Notes under the pieces: generated by a model
Database searches by the model: none
What the model saw: only the letters and a program-made list of their open reading frames with translations
What the model was told of the DNA's origin: nothing
Source of the DNA: Streptomyces sp. CC0208
GTDB taxonomy: Bacteria; Actinomycetota; Actinomycetes; Streptomycetales; Streptomycetaceae
DNA length: 64,000 nucleotides
NCBI RefSeq assembly: GCF_003443735.1
Contig: NZ_CP031969.1
Span: 5,208,001 to 5,272,000 of the forward strand
Direction: 5' to 3'
In this document: positions 55,738-63,523 of the stretch, piece after piece
Layout: every line of letters begins with the position of its first letter
Position numbering within the stretch: position 1 is the first letter of the stretch
Made by a program: the position numbers and the translations under genes

Positions 55738-56373
55738 TTGCACCGCCGTCGTCGCACCGCGCTCGTCCTCTCCGCCGCCCTCGCCGCCGCGGCACCCCTG
55801 CTCACCGCCTGCGGGAACGACGCGCATCCCGGCGCGGCGGCCGTGGTCGGCGGGCAGCGGATCACCGTCTCCCAGCTGGAGAACCGGGTGACCGAGGTGC
55901 GTGACGCGCAGCGGGCCGCCGTCACGGACGAGACGCAGTACAAGCAGGCCATCGCCAAGACCGGCACCCTCACCCGGGACGTCCTGCACGGCATGGTCCT
56001 CGACCGGGTACTGCACCGGGCGGCCGCCGACGCGGGCGTGTCCGTGACCCGCAAGGAGGTCCAGGAGCTGCGGTCCGGCCTGGAGGAGCAGGCGGGCGGC
56101 GCCAAGGGCCTGGAGACGACCTGGCTCCAGCAGTACGGCATCGCCCCCGAACGCCTCGACGAGAACCTCCGCCTCCAGCTGGAGGCCCAGAAACTCGCCG
56201 GAAAGCTCGGCACCGACACCAGCAACCCGGCCTTCTGGAACGCCCTGAGCAAGGCGTCCAAGCAACTCGACGTCGACCTCAACCCGCGCTACGGCACCTG
56301 GGACGTCAAGAAGAGCACCCGCGTCGACGCGAAGACGGCGTGGGTACGGGAGGTCAGCGCGACGGCCGGATGA
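55738..56373 (+). CDS. SurA N-terminal-domain lipoprotein
   Basis: A 211-residue lipoprotein. TTG start at 55738 behind AGGAGG. Signal HRRRRTALVLSAALAAAAPL then lipobox LTAC. The mature part has the SurA_N chaperone pattern (AAAVVGGQRITVSQLENRV, DVLHGMVLDRVLHRAAADAG, SVTRKEVQELRSGLEEQAGG), but no parvulin prolyl-isomerase domain follows. Likely role: folding of exported proteins at the membrane. Followed closely by mazG. Confidence 0.87.
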   Translation: MHRRRRTALVLSAALAAAAPLLTACGNDAHPGAAAVVGGQRITVSQLENRVTEVRDAQRAAVTDETQYKQAIAKTGTLTRDVLHGMVLDRVLHRAAADAGVSVTRKEVQELRSGLEEQAGGAKGLETTWLQQYGIAPERLDENLRLQLEAQKLAGKLGTDTSNPAFWNALSKASKQLDVDLNPRYGTWDVKKSTRVDAKTAWVREVSATAG

Positions 56374-56437
56374 TCATACGATCGCCCCGCCGCCCCTGGC
56401 CTGTGGACAACCTGATCGCCCCGTCGGCGCCGTGCGT

Positions 56438-56443
56438 TAGCTT
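56438..56443 (+). promoter_or_regulatory. Candidate -10 element for leaderless mazG
   Basis: TAGCTT lies six bases before the GTG, the leaderless spacing. No ribosome site is visible. Confidence 0.4.
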
Positions 56444-56449
56444 CGAACT

Positions 56450-57454
56450 GTGAACGCACCCGGCTTCGAGCCCGCCCCCGACCAGGACCCCGACACGGCG
56501 TCCGCCCCCGGCCGCATCGTCCTGCTCACCACCAGCCACCGCGTCGCCCCCGGCCTGCTGTCCTGGCCCGCCTGGCAGGCGCTGCGCGCCGCCGACCGGG
56601 TGCTGTGCGCCGACGGCGCCCACCCCCAGCTCCCGTATCTGCGGGAGGCGGGCATACGGGTCGACGAGACGTCCCCGACCGCGGAGGAACTGGTCGCGGC
56701 GTGCGCGGGCGGACACACGGTGGTCGTCGTGGCCACCGGCGAGGGCGAGCCGGCCCTCACGGACGGCCTCGCCCGCCTCGCCGGATCCGGCCGCCTCCAG
56801 ATGCCCGAGCTGGAGCTCCTCCCCGCCTCCTACGACCTGCCCGGCGCCCGGCTCCTCGACCTCGTCCAGGTCATGGACCGCATCCGCACCGAGTGCCCGT
56901 GGTCCTCCCAGCAGACCCACAAGGGCCTCGCCAAGTACGGCATCGAGGAGGCGTACGAACTCGTCGAGGCCATCGAGGAGGGCGACCGCGACGAACTGCG
57001 CGAGGAACTCGGGGACGTCCTGCTCCAGGTCGTCTTCCACGCCCGCATCGCCGAGGAGGACCCGGACGCCCCCTTCTCCGTCGACGACGTCGCCGGCGGC
57101 ATCGTCGCCAAGCTCATCCACCGCCACCCGCACGTCTTCGGCGACGAGACGGCCAGCACCCCCGAGGAGGTCAAGGCCCACTGGCTGCGCACCAAGGCGA
57201 TGGAGAAGCAGCGCACCTCGGTCACCGAAGGCATCCCCCTCGGCCAGCCCGGCCTCGCCCTCGCGGCCAAGCTGGCGTCCCGGGTGCGGACGGCGGGCCT
57301 GGACGTCCCCCTCCCGAAGACGGAGGGCATCGGCTACGACCTCCTCACCCTGGCCACCCGCGCCGAGGCGGAGGGCGTCGACCCGGAGGCCGCGCTGAGG
57401 GCGGCGGCACGGGCGTACAGGGATGCGATCCGCCGGGTGGAGGACAGGAGCTGA
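56450..57454 (+). CDS. mazG: Nucleoside triphosphate pyrophosphohydrolase MazG
   Basis: A 334-residue enzyme. Residues 1-115 are a Pro/Ala-rich N-terminal extension with a degenerate methylase-like fold (IVLLTTSHRVAPGLLSWP, VVVVATGEGEPALTDGLARLA). The MazG domain runs from about 135: MDRIRTECPWSSQQTHKGL, YELVEAIEEGDRDELREELGDVLLQVVFH with the ExxE12-28ExxD metal-binding pattern, and RHPHVFGDE. It hydrolyses NTPs to NMP and pyrophosphate. Start GTG at 56450 is probably leaderless. Confidence 0.93.
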   Translation: MNAPGFEPAPDQDPDTASAPGRIVLLTTSHRVAPGLLSWPAWQALRAADRVLCADGAHPQLPYLREAGIRVDETSPTAEELVAACAGGHTVVVVATGEGEPALTDGLARLAGSGRLQMPELELLPASYDLPGARLLDLVQVMDRIRTECPWSSQQTHKGLAKYGIEEAYELVEAIEEGDRDELREELGDVLLQVVFHARIAEEDPDAPFSVDDVAGGIVAKLIHRHPHVFGDETASTPEEVKAHWLRTKAMEKQRTSVTEGIPLGQPGLALAAKLASRVRTAGLDVPLPKTEGIGYDLLTLATRAEAEGVDPEAALRAAARAYRDAIRRVEDRS

Positions 57455-57765
57455 ACGCCGACGACGGGGCGGCAGGGCGATAGAGGTGGCCAAGGTCTCG
57501 GGCGGCGCTGTGGAGTCCCTCTGACCGGCCGCCGAAGGAGACCTGTGGGGCTGCCCCGGTTGCCGAGGAGACGGCCACACCTGACACCAGCAGGTCCGCC
57601 GGATTGCCCGGTACCGGGTCGGCACCGGAGTACATCCGTTCGCGACGACCGAATCCGGCCGGTGCGGGCCGCCTGCTTGCCGTGCCGCCAACCCGGCCGA
57701 CACCTGCTCGCCTGCTCGCAACAAGCCCCGGCAAGGCCGCGCCACAGGGCCCCGGGGAACCCGGA
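57455..57765. other. Gap between mazG and the P450 gene
   Basis: No gene is supported here. The reading frame of the P450 stays open upstream but shows no conserved start or homology, so it is treated as leader/promoter DNA. Confidence 0.4.
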
Positions 57766-57771
57766 TACCGT
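57766..57771 (+). promoter_or_regulatory. Candidate -10 element for the leaderless P450 transcript
   Basis: TACCGT lies six bases before GTG 57778. The nearby AAGGA is too close to serve as a normal ribosome site. Confidence 0.45.
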
Positions 57772-57777
57772 CAAGGA

Positions 57778-59064
57778 GTGACCGACCAGCCCCCCGCCAC
57801 CCCCGCCACCCCCGGCGCTCCCGCTCCCGACCTCTTCACCTGGGAGTTCGCCACCGACCCCTACCCCGCCTACGCCTGGCTCCGCGAGCACGCCCCCGTG
57901 CACCGGACCCGGTTGCCCAGTGGGGTGGAGGCCTGGCTGGTCACCCGTTACGTCGATGCCAAGCAGGCCCTCGCCGACCAGCGGCTCAGCAAGAACCCCG
58001 CGCACCACGACGAGCCCGCGCACGCCAAGGGCAAGACCGGTATCCCGGGGGAGCGCAAGGCGGAGCTGATGACGCATCTGCTGAACATCGACCCGCCGGA
58101 CCACACCAGGCTCCGACGGCTGGTCAGCAAGGCGTTCACGCCGAGGAGGGTCGCGGAGTTCGCGCCAAGGGTGCAGGAGCTGACGGACCGTCTCATCGAC
58201 GGGTTCGCGGCCACGGGCAGCGCCGACCTCATCCACGAGTTCGCGTTCCCGCTCCCCATCTACGCGATCTGCGACCTGCTCGGCGTCCCCCGGGAGGACC
58301 AGGACGACTTCCGTGACTGGGCGGGCATGATGATCCGCCACGGAGGGGGGCCGCGGGGCGGGGTCGCGCGGTCCGTGAAGAAGATGCGCGGTTATCTCGC
58401 CGAACTCATCCACCGCAAGCGGGAAGCGCTGTCCGACGAACCCACCCCCGGCGAGGACCTCATCTCCGGGCTCATCCGCGCCTCCGACCACGGTGAGCAC
58501 CTCACCGAGAACGAGGCCGCGGCCATGGCCTTCATCCTGCTGTTCGCGGGTTTCGAAACCACCGTGAATTTGATCGGCAACGGCGTCCACGCCCTCCTCA
58601 CCCACCCCGAGCAGCGCAACCGGCTTCAGGAGTCCCTGGCCCGGCGGGAAAAAGGCCTGCTGGAGACCGGCGTGGAGGAACTCCTTCGCTATGACGGCCC
58701 GGTGGAACTGGCCACCTGGCGGTTCGCCACCGAAGCCCTGCGGATCGACGGGCAGGACATCGCCGCCGGGGACCCGGTGCTCGTCGTGCTCGCCGCCGCG
58801 GACCGGGATCCGGAGCGGTTCGCCGACCCCGATGTGCTCGATCTGTCCCGTCGTGACAATCAGCACCTCGGGTACGGCCACGGCATCCATTACTGCCTCG
58901 GTGCCCCGCTCGCCCGCCTGGAGGGCCAGACCGCGCTCGCTACCCTCCTCACCCGCCTACCGGATCTGCAACTCGCGGTGGATTCGGCTGATTTGCGCTG
59001 GCGCGGGGGGCTCATCATGCGCGGACTGCGCACTTTGCCCGTGGAGTTCACGCCCGTCCGGTAA
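57778..59064 (+). CDS. Cytochrome P450, CYP107-type
   Basis: A 428-residue soluble haem monooxygenase. Oxygen-binding I-helix motif AGFETT (from 257), ExxR E301-R304 in EELLR, and the haem loop YGHGIHYCLGAPLARLE with Cys373 as axial ligand. The sequence type and position between mazG and rpfC match the CYP107U1 locus I recall from S. coelicolor, which is linked to sporulation. Electron-transfer partners are not encoded nearby. The substrate cannot be read from sequence. Confidence 0.93.
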   Translation: MTDQPPATPATPGAPAPDLFTWEFATDPYPAYAWLREHAPVHRTRLPSGVEAWLVTRYVDAKQALADQRLSKNPAHHDEPAHAKGKTGIPGERKAELMTHLLNIDPPDHTRLRRLVSKAFTPRRVAEFAPRVQELTDRLIDGFAATGSADLIHEFAFPLPIYAICDLLGVPREDQDDFRDWAGMMIRHGGGPRGGVARSVKKMRGYLAELIHRKREALSDEPTPGEDLISGLIRASDHGEHLTENEAAAMAFILLFAGFETTVNLIGNGVHALLTHPEQRNRLQESLARREKGLLETGVEELLRYDGPVELATWRFATEALRIDGQDIAAGDPVLVVLAAADRDPERFADPDVLDLSRRDNQHLGYGHGIHYCLGAPLARLEGQTALATLLTRLPDLQLAVDSADLRWRGGLIMRGLRTLPVEFTPVR

Positions 59065-59158
59065 TCGACCGAGGGGTCCGGCCTATCCCGGCGCGGAGCC
59101 GCGTAAACATGACGTGCCCTCAAGTCTGTGATCTTCACGTGATCTACGCGGCATTAAC

Positions 59159-59186
59159 TTGTGACAAGTGATCGAATCCCTATACG
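59159..59186 (+). promoter_or_regulatory. Candidate promoter of rpfC
   Basis: TTGTGA (59159) and TATACG (59181) are separated by 16 bases, upstream of the rpfC leader, in a vegetative-type arrangement. Confidence 0.45.
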
Positions 59187-59256
59187 TTCACGGACCAGCG
59201 CGGTGCCCCGCATCACCCACCACGCCAGTACTTGCTGTCTCGGGAAAGGTCCCTCC

Positions 59257-60234
59257 ATGCTCTCCGGGAACGGTCGTCACCGTCGCCCCCGTCAGGCTCC
59301 GGCTCTCCTTGTGGCGGCCGGTGTGACGGGATCCGCCATCGCGATCCCACTGCTCGGAGCGACCGGGGCGAGCGCCGCCACCGGCACCACGTGGGACCGG
59401 GTCGCGGAGTGCGAGAGCGGTGGCTCCTGGAGCGCGAACGACGGCAACGGCTACTACGGCGGCCTCCAGATGTCCCAGGAGAACTGGGAGAAGTACGGCG
59501 GCCTCGAGTACGCCGAGACCGCCGACCTGGCGAGCCGCAACCAGCAGATAGCCGTGGCCGAGAAGCTCCTCGCGGACCAGGGCATCGCCGCGTGGCCGAC
59601 CTGCGGTCTGCTCAACGGTCTCAGCAAGAACTCGGGCTCGGCCGACGTCGACACGGGCGTGGGGAGCGGTGCGCCCTCGGCTTCGACATCCGGTTCGTCC
59701 GACTCATCCGGTTCGTCCGGTTCCTCCAACTCGGCGGGCTCCGAGGAGTCTTCCGGTCTGCTCGACGCGCTGGACGGTTCGTCCGCGACGCCCTCGCCGT
59801 CGGCCTCTGCCTCCAGTGGCGACAGTTCGGCCAAGCCGGACAAAAAGAACTCTTCGGGATCCGGTGGTTCGGCTGCGAAGGAGACGCAGCCTTCCGACGG
59901 CTCGCCCGTGGTCAGTGCAGAAGAGGACGAAGCAGACAAGTCGTGGCAGGAGGGCAGCTCTTCGGCCCTCGTGGACGTCGGTGCCCTCGGCTCCGGCAAG
60001 CACCGCGGTGACAGCGCGCAGGAGAGTGCGACGAAGAGCACGGCCTCTGCCTCGGCCGGCCGGCATGCCGCCGCCACCTATGTCGTCCAGGAGGGCGACT
60101 CCCTCGTCTCCATTGCCGACTCCCTTGGGCTCGACGGCGGATGGCGCGCCCTCTATGCCGAGAACAAGGACCGCATCGGGGTCGACCCGAGCAACATCGT
60201 CGCCGGTCAGACGCTCGACACAGGGGCTGAATAG
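59257..60234 (+). CDS. rpfC: Resuscitation-promoting factor with LysM domain (RpfC-like)
   Basis: A 325-residue secreted muralytic enzyme. Signal peptide about 1-40 (ASA site). The Rpf transglycosylase domain follows, TTWDRVAECESGGSWSANDGNGYYGGLQM, with the catalytic Glu in AECESGG, and ends at WPTCG. A long Ser/Gly/Ala-rich disordered linker (about 128-268) leads to a C-terminal LysM (TYVVQEGDSLVSIADSLGLD). It cleaves peptidoglycan during spore germination. AAAGG precedes the ATG. The gene name follows the S. coelicolor order (rpfC next to rpfA), from memory. Confidence 0.88.
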   Translation: MLSGNGRHRRPRQAPALLVAAGVTGSAIAIPLLGATGASAATGTTWDRVAECESGGSWSANDGNGYYGGLQMSQENWEKYGGLEYAETADLASRNQQIAVAEKLLADQGIAAWPTCGLLNGLSKNSGSADVDTGVGSGAPSASTSGSSDSSGSSGSSNSAGSEESSGLLDALDGSSATPSPSASASSGDSSAKPDKKNSSGSGGSAAKETQPSDGSPVVSAEEDEADKSWQEGSSSALVDVGALGSGKHRGDSAQESATKSTASASAGRHAAATYVVQEGDSLVSIADSLGLDGGWRALYAENKDRIGVDPSNIVAGQTLDTGAE

Positions 60235-60290
60235 GGCTGAAAAGCCCAGAAAAACAGCGGGAGTTCACGTCACACTTCGCACTGAATGTC

Positions 60291-60306
60291 CACTTTGGTG
60301 AAAGTG
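60291..60306. promoter_or_regulatory. Inverted repeat upstream of rpfA
   Basis: CACTTT, GGTG, AAAGTG is a perfect 6-bp inverted repeat in the 375-base gap between rpfC and rpfA. It lies before the riboswitch and is a candidate operator. Confidence 0.35.
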
Positions 60307-60371
60307 TGGGATGAGTCTCAGAAGCCCTGATCGTCTTTGAAATTCCGCCGAGCGCGTGTCTACGGTCGTGA

Positions 60372-60599
60372 CCGCTCGGCAACCCGAGCCCCGTCTGTCG
60401 CAACGCCGAATCCTGCCAGCGGCCGTACGGGAACAGTCGTCGCGTAAGCGCCGTAGGCAGGAGCGGGGGACCCAAGGTAAGTGCCGGGCCCAGCAGTTCA
60501 CGCTGGACCGGCTTGGGGTGAAGCCGCGCACCGCAGGGTGTGCGACCGGGCAACTCAACCGGCCCGAACCCGACAGCTCACCTCGCAGGCGTCGGTGAG
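60372..60599 (+). promoter_or_regulatory. c-di-AMP (ydaO/yuaA-type) riboswitch in the rpfA leader
   Basis: The leader carries the conserved blocks of this class: GCCGAATCCTGCC pairing with GGCAGGAGCGGGGGACCCAA, then CTTGGGGTGAAGCCGCGCAC, and GAACCCGACAGCTCACCTCGC near the end. A c-di-AMP riboswitch before rpfA is known in Streptomyces. CTCACC (60577-60582) can pair with GGTGAG (60594-60599), which overlaps the ribosome site, suggesting translational control. Boundaries are approximate. Confidence 0.85.
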
Positions 60600-60609
60600 G
60601 GGATCCACC

Positions 60610-61302
60610 ATGCTGTTTTCCGGCAAGGGCAAGCACCGTCGTCCTTCCAAGACCACCCGCGCCGCCGCTCTGGCCGGCGTCACCGGTGTCGCCATCGCCG
60701 CCCCGCTGATGGCGGCCGGCAACGCCTCTGCCGCCACCGCCTCCGAGTGGGACACCGTCGCCCAGTGCGAGTCCGGCGGCAACTGGTCCATCAACACCGG
60801 CAACGGCTACTACGGCGGCCTGCAGTTCTCGGCCTCCACCTGGGCCGCTTACGGCGGCACGCAGTACGCGTCGCAGGCCAACCAGGCCAGCAAGTCCCAG
60901 CAGATCGCCGTCGCCGAGAAGGTCCTCGCCTCGCAGGGCAAGGGTGCCTGGCCGGTCTGCGGCAAGGGCCTGTCCGGCGCCTCCTACAGCGGCAGCAGCT
61001 CGTCCTCCTCCAGCTCGAACTCCAGCTCCTCGAACTCGGGCACCAGCACCCGCTCGACCGGCGAGCAGAGCGCCTCGCGTTCCTCCGAGCGTCCGGCCGC
61101 GAAGAAGACCGTCACCACCCCGACCGGCAAGAAGGTCAAGAAGGGCGACGGCGAGTACAAGGTCGTCAAGGGTGACACCCTCAGCTCGATCGCCGAGAAG
61201 CACAAGGTCAAGGGCGGCTGGCAGAAGCTGTTCAAGCTGAACAAGGACATCATCGACGATGCCGACTTCATCTTCCCGGGCCAGCAGCTGCACCTGAAGT
61301 AA
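60610..61302 (+). CDS. rpfA: Resuscitation-promoting factor RpfA with LysM domain
   Basis: A 230-residue secreted cell-wall hydrolase. Signal peptide about 1-41 (ASA site). The Rpf domain has SEWDTVAQCESGGNWSINTG with the catalytic Glu in QCESGG and the disulfide partner in WPVCG. A Ser-rich linker follows, and a C-terminal LysM (YKVVKGDTLSSIAEKHKVKG) for glycan binding. It is 300 bases before eno, as rpfA is in S. coelicolor, and is controlled by the riboswitch upstream. ATG behind GAGGGG. Confidence 0.93.
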   Translation: MLFSGKGKHRRPSKTTRAAALAGVTGVAIAAPLMAAGNASAATASEWDTVAQCESGGNWSINTGNGYYGGLQFSASTWAAYGGTQYASQANQASKSQQIAVAEKVLASQGKGAWPVCGKGLSGASYSGSSSSSSSSNSSSSNSGTSTRSTGEQSASRSSERPAAKKTVTTPTGKKVKKGDGEYKVVKGDTLSSIAEKHKVKGGWQKLFKLNKDIIDDADFIFPGQQLHLK

Positions 61303-61385
61303 GACCCAGCTGAACCACAGGGCCCTCACAGTCGTGTCCTTCAGGATGAAGGCCTCGTGAGGGTCACCCCCCGTCCCCACGGGCT

Positions 61386-61432
61386 CCCCGCTCCGGTGCG
61401 TGTTCCCCCGTACGCACCGGGGCGGGGTTTTT
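61386..61432 (+). terminator. Intrinsic terminator after rpfA
   Basis: CCCCGCTCCGGTGCGT pairs with ACGCACCGGGGCGGGG across a short loop, followed by TTTTT at 61428-61432. A smaller hairpin (CCCTCAC/GTGAGGG) lies just before it. Confidence 0.9.
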
Positions 61433-61532
61433 CATGCCAGGCGCCGACCGGTCTTTGTTCAGTTCAGAAACAATTTACTCTCGGTTCTGTCCAGGGGGCG
61501 GTCCACACGGTGGCCGATCGCGCCGAGCCGGT

Positions 61533-61538
61533 TAGGCT
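61533..61538 (+). promoter_or_regulatory. Candidate eno -10 element
   Basis: TAGGCT lies about 62 bases before the eno GTG, leaving a leader of about 55 bases. No good -35 is seen. Confidence 0.3.
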
Positions 61539-61600
61539 CGGACTCGCAGAACCCACCGCGGTCCCGGCGGACCGTGTCACATCCCAAGAAGGAGATGCTC

Positions 61601-62881
61601 GTGCCGTCCATCGACGTCGTCGTAGCCCGGGAAATCCTGGACTCCCGAGGCAACCCCACGGTCGAGGTCGAGGTCGGCCTCGACGACGGCAGCACCGGTC
61701 GTGCCGCCGTCCCCTCCGGCGCCTCCACGGGCGCCTTCGAGGCCATCGAGCTGCGCGACGGTGACCCGAACCGCTACCAGGGCAAGGGTGTCGAGAAGGC
61801 CGTCCTCGCGGTCATCGAGCAGATCGGCCCGGAGCTCGTCGGCTACGACGCCACCGAGCAGCGCCTGATCGACCAGGCGATGTTCGACCTGGACGCCACC
61901 GACAACAAGGGCTCGCTCGGCGCCAACGCCATCCTCGGCGTCTCCCTGGCCGTCGCCCACGCCGCCTCCGAGGCCAGCGACCTCCCGCTCTTCCGCTACC
62001 TGGGCGGCCCGAACGCGCACCTGCTGCCGGTGCCGATGATGAACATCCTGAACGGCGGCTCGCACGCCGACTCCAACGTGGACATCCAGGAGTTCATGAT
62101 CGCCCCGATCGGTGCGGAGTCCTTCTCGGAGGCGCTGCGCTGGGGCACCGAGGTCTACCACACCCTCAAGAAGGTCCTGAAGAGCAAGGGCCTGTCCACC
62201 GGTCTCGGCGACGAGGGCGGCTTCGCGCCGAACCTGGAGTCCAACCGCGCCGCCCTGGACCTGATCCTCGAGGCGATCAAGGAAGCCGGTTACATCCCCG
62301 GCGAGCAGGTCGCCCTGGCGCTCGACGTCGCCGCCTCCGAGTTCTACAAGGACGGCAAGTACCAGTTCGAGGGCAAGGACCGGTCGGCCGCCGAGATGAC
62401 GGAGTACTACGAGGAGCTCGTGGCGGCCTACCCGCTCGTCTCCATCGAGGACCCGCTGTTCGAGGACGACTGGGCCGGCTGGAAGGTCCTCACCGACAAG
62501 CTGGGCGACAAGGTCCAGATCGTCGGCGACGACCTGTTCGTCACCAACCCGGAGCGTCTGGCCCGCGGCATCGAGGACGGTGCCGCCAACGCGCTGCTCG
62601 TCAAGGTGAACCAGATCGGCTCGCTGACCGAGACCCTCGACGCCGTCGAGCTCGCCCAGCGCAGCGGCTTCAAGTGCATGATGTCCCACCGCTCCGGCGA
62701 GACCGAGGACGTCACCATCGCCGACCTGGCCGTCGCCACCAACTGCGGCCAGATCAAGACCGGCGCCCCGGCCCGCTCCGAGCGTGTCGCCAAGTACAAC
62801 CAGCTCCTGCGCATCGAGGAGATCCTCGACGACGCGGCGGTGTACGCGGGCCGCTCGGCCTTCCCCCGCTTCAAGGGCTGA
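61601..62881 (+). CDS. eno: Enolase
   Basis: A 426-residue glycolytic enzyme that converts 2-phosphoglycerate to PEP. Conserved elements: AREILDSRGNPTVEVEV, SGASTGAFEA, the catalytic-loop NGGSHADSNVDIQEFM, GDEGGFAPN, the metal ligands in LALDVAASEF, SIEDPLFEDDW and VGDDLFVTN, then MMSHRSGETED with the catalytic His. GTG at 61601 has AAGGAG six bases upstream; the ATG two codons earlier is too close. Followed by divIC/ftsB, the usual actinobacterial order. Confidence 0.97.
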   Translation: MPSIDVVVAREILDSRGNPTVEVEVGLDDGSTGRAAVPSGASTGAFEAIELRDGDPNRYQGKGVEKAVLAVIEQIGPELVGYDATEQRLIDQAMFDLDATDNKGSLGANAILGVSLAVAHAASEASDLPLFRYLGGPNAHLLPVPMMNILNGGSHADSNVDIQEFMIAPIGAESFSEALRWGTEVYHTLKKVLKSKGLSTGLGDEGGFAPNLESNRAALDLILEAIKEAGYIPGEQVALALDVAASEFYKDGKYQFEGKDRSAAEMTEYYEELVAAYPLVSIEDPLFEDDWAGWKVLTDKLGDKVQIVGDDLFVTNPERLARGIEDGAANALLVKVNQIGSLTETLDAVELAQRSGFKCMMSHRSGETEDVTIADLAVATNCGQIKTGAPARSERVAKYNQLLRIEEILDDAAVYAGRSAFPRFKG

Positions 62882-62909
62882 CCCCACCAGGGTCAATCCT
62901 GAGCCAGTC

Positions 62910-62959
62910 GTACGTACGTCCCCGTACCGGTCCCGTACCGTGTGCGGGGACGTACGCAC
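62910..62959 (+). terminator. Hairpin between eno and the FtsB/DivIC gene
   Basis: GTACGTACGTCCCCG (62910-62924) pairs with CGGGGACGTACGCAC (62945-62959) with one mismatch. There is no T-run; it may be a partial terminator. Confidence 0.6.
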
Positions 62960-62982
62960 GTAGAAGGGGAGGCGGCGAGCCG

Positions 62983-63459
62983 ATGGCCGTGAAGGACCGG
63001 GACCGTTTCTCCACCACGACCAGGATCAGGCTGCTCGGTGAGCAGACCGCGGCCCGTGTCTACCGCTCCCAGACCAGACGGCAGGCCCGCCGCTCCCGGC
63101 TGACCGGCCGGGCCGCGCTGCTCGCCCTCGTGCTGTGCACGCTGGTGGTGGCGCTGGCGTACCCGATAAGGCAGTACGTCTCCCAGCGCGCCGAGATCGC
63201 CGATCTCCAGCGGGAGAAGGCGCGGGCCGCCCAGCGGGTCGAGAAACTGCGCGACCTCAAGGCGCGCTGGCAGGACGACGCCTACGCGGAGCAGCAGATC
63301 CGGCAACGGCTGCACTATGTGATGCCGGGGGAGACGGGCTTCATCGTCGTCGACCCGGACGCGGCGAAGCAGTCCCGCACCGACCAGGGCGCGTTCGACC
63401 GCCCCTGGTACGCGAACGTCTGGGACGGGGTCGACAAGTCCGACGCCTCCGACCAGTGA
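62983..63459 (+). CDS. Septum formation initiator protein (FtsB/DivIC)
   Basis: A 158-residue bitopic protein: basic cytoplasmic N-terminus, one membrane helix (about 44-62, ALLALVLCTLVVALAYPI), then a coiled coil (YVSQRAEIADLQREKARA) and QQIRQRLHYVMPGETGFIVV, the FtsB/DivIC pattern. It scaffolds FtsL/FtsQ in the divisome. The extended N-terminus is typical of actinobacteria. GGGGAGG precedes the ATG. The order eno-divIC-DUF501 is conserved. Confidence 0.92.
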   Translation: MAVKDRDRFSTTTRIRLLGEQTAARVYRSQTRRQARRSRLTGRAALLALVLCTLVVALAYPIRQYVSQRAEIADLQREKARAAQRVEKLRDLKARWQDDAYAEQQIRQRLHYVMPGETGFIVVDPDAAKQSRTDQGAFDRPWYANVWDGVDKSDASDQ

Positions 63460-63523
63460 ACCGACCTCAAGACCTGAAGACCTTTGAAGATCAGAAGATC
63501 TGAAGACCGATAGAAAGACAGGC

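Noticed and set aside
57604..57777. N-terminal extension of the P450
   Set aside because: The extra residues are low-complexity and not part of the P450 fold; a -10 element lies at the end of this stretch.
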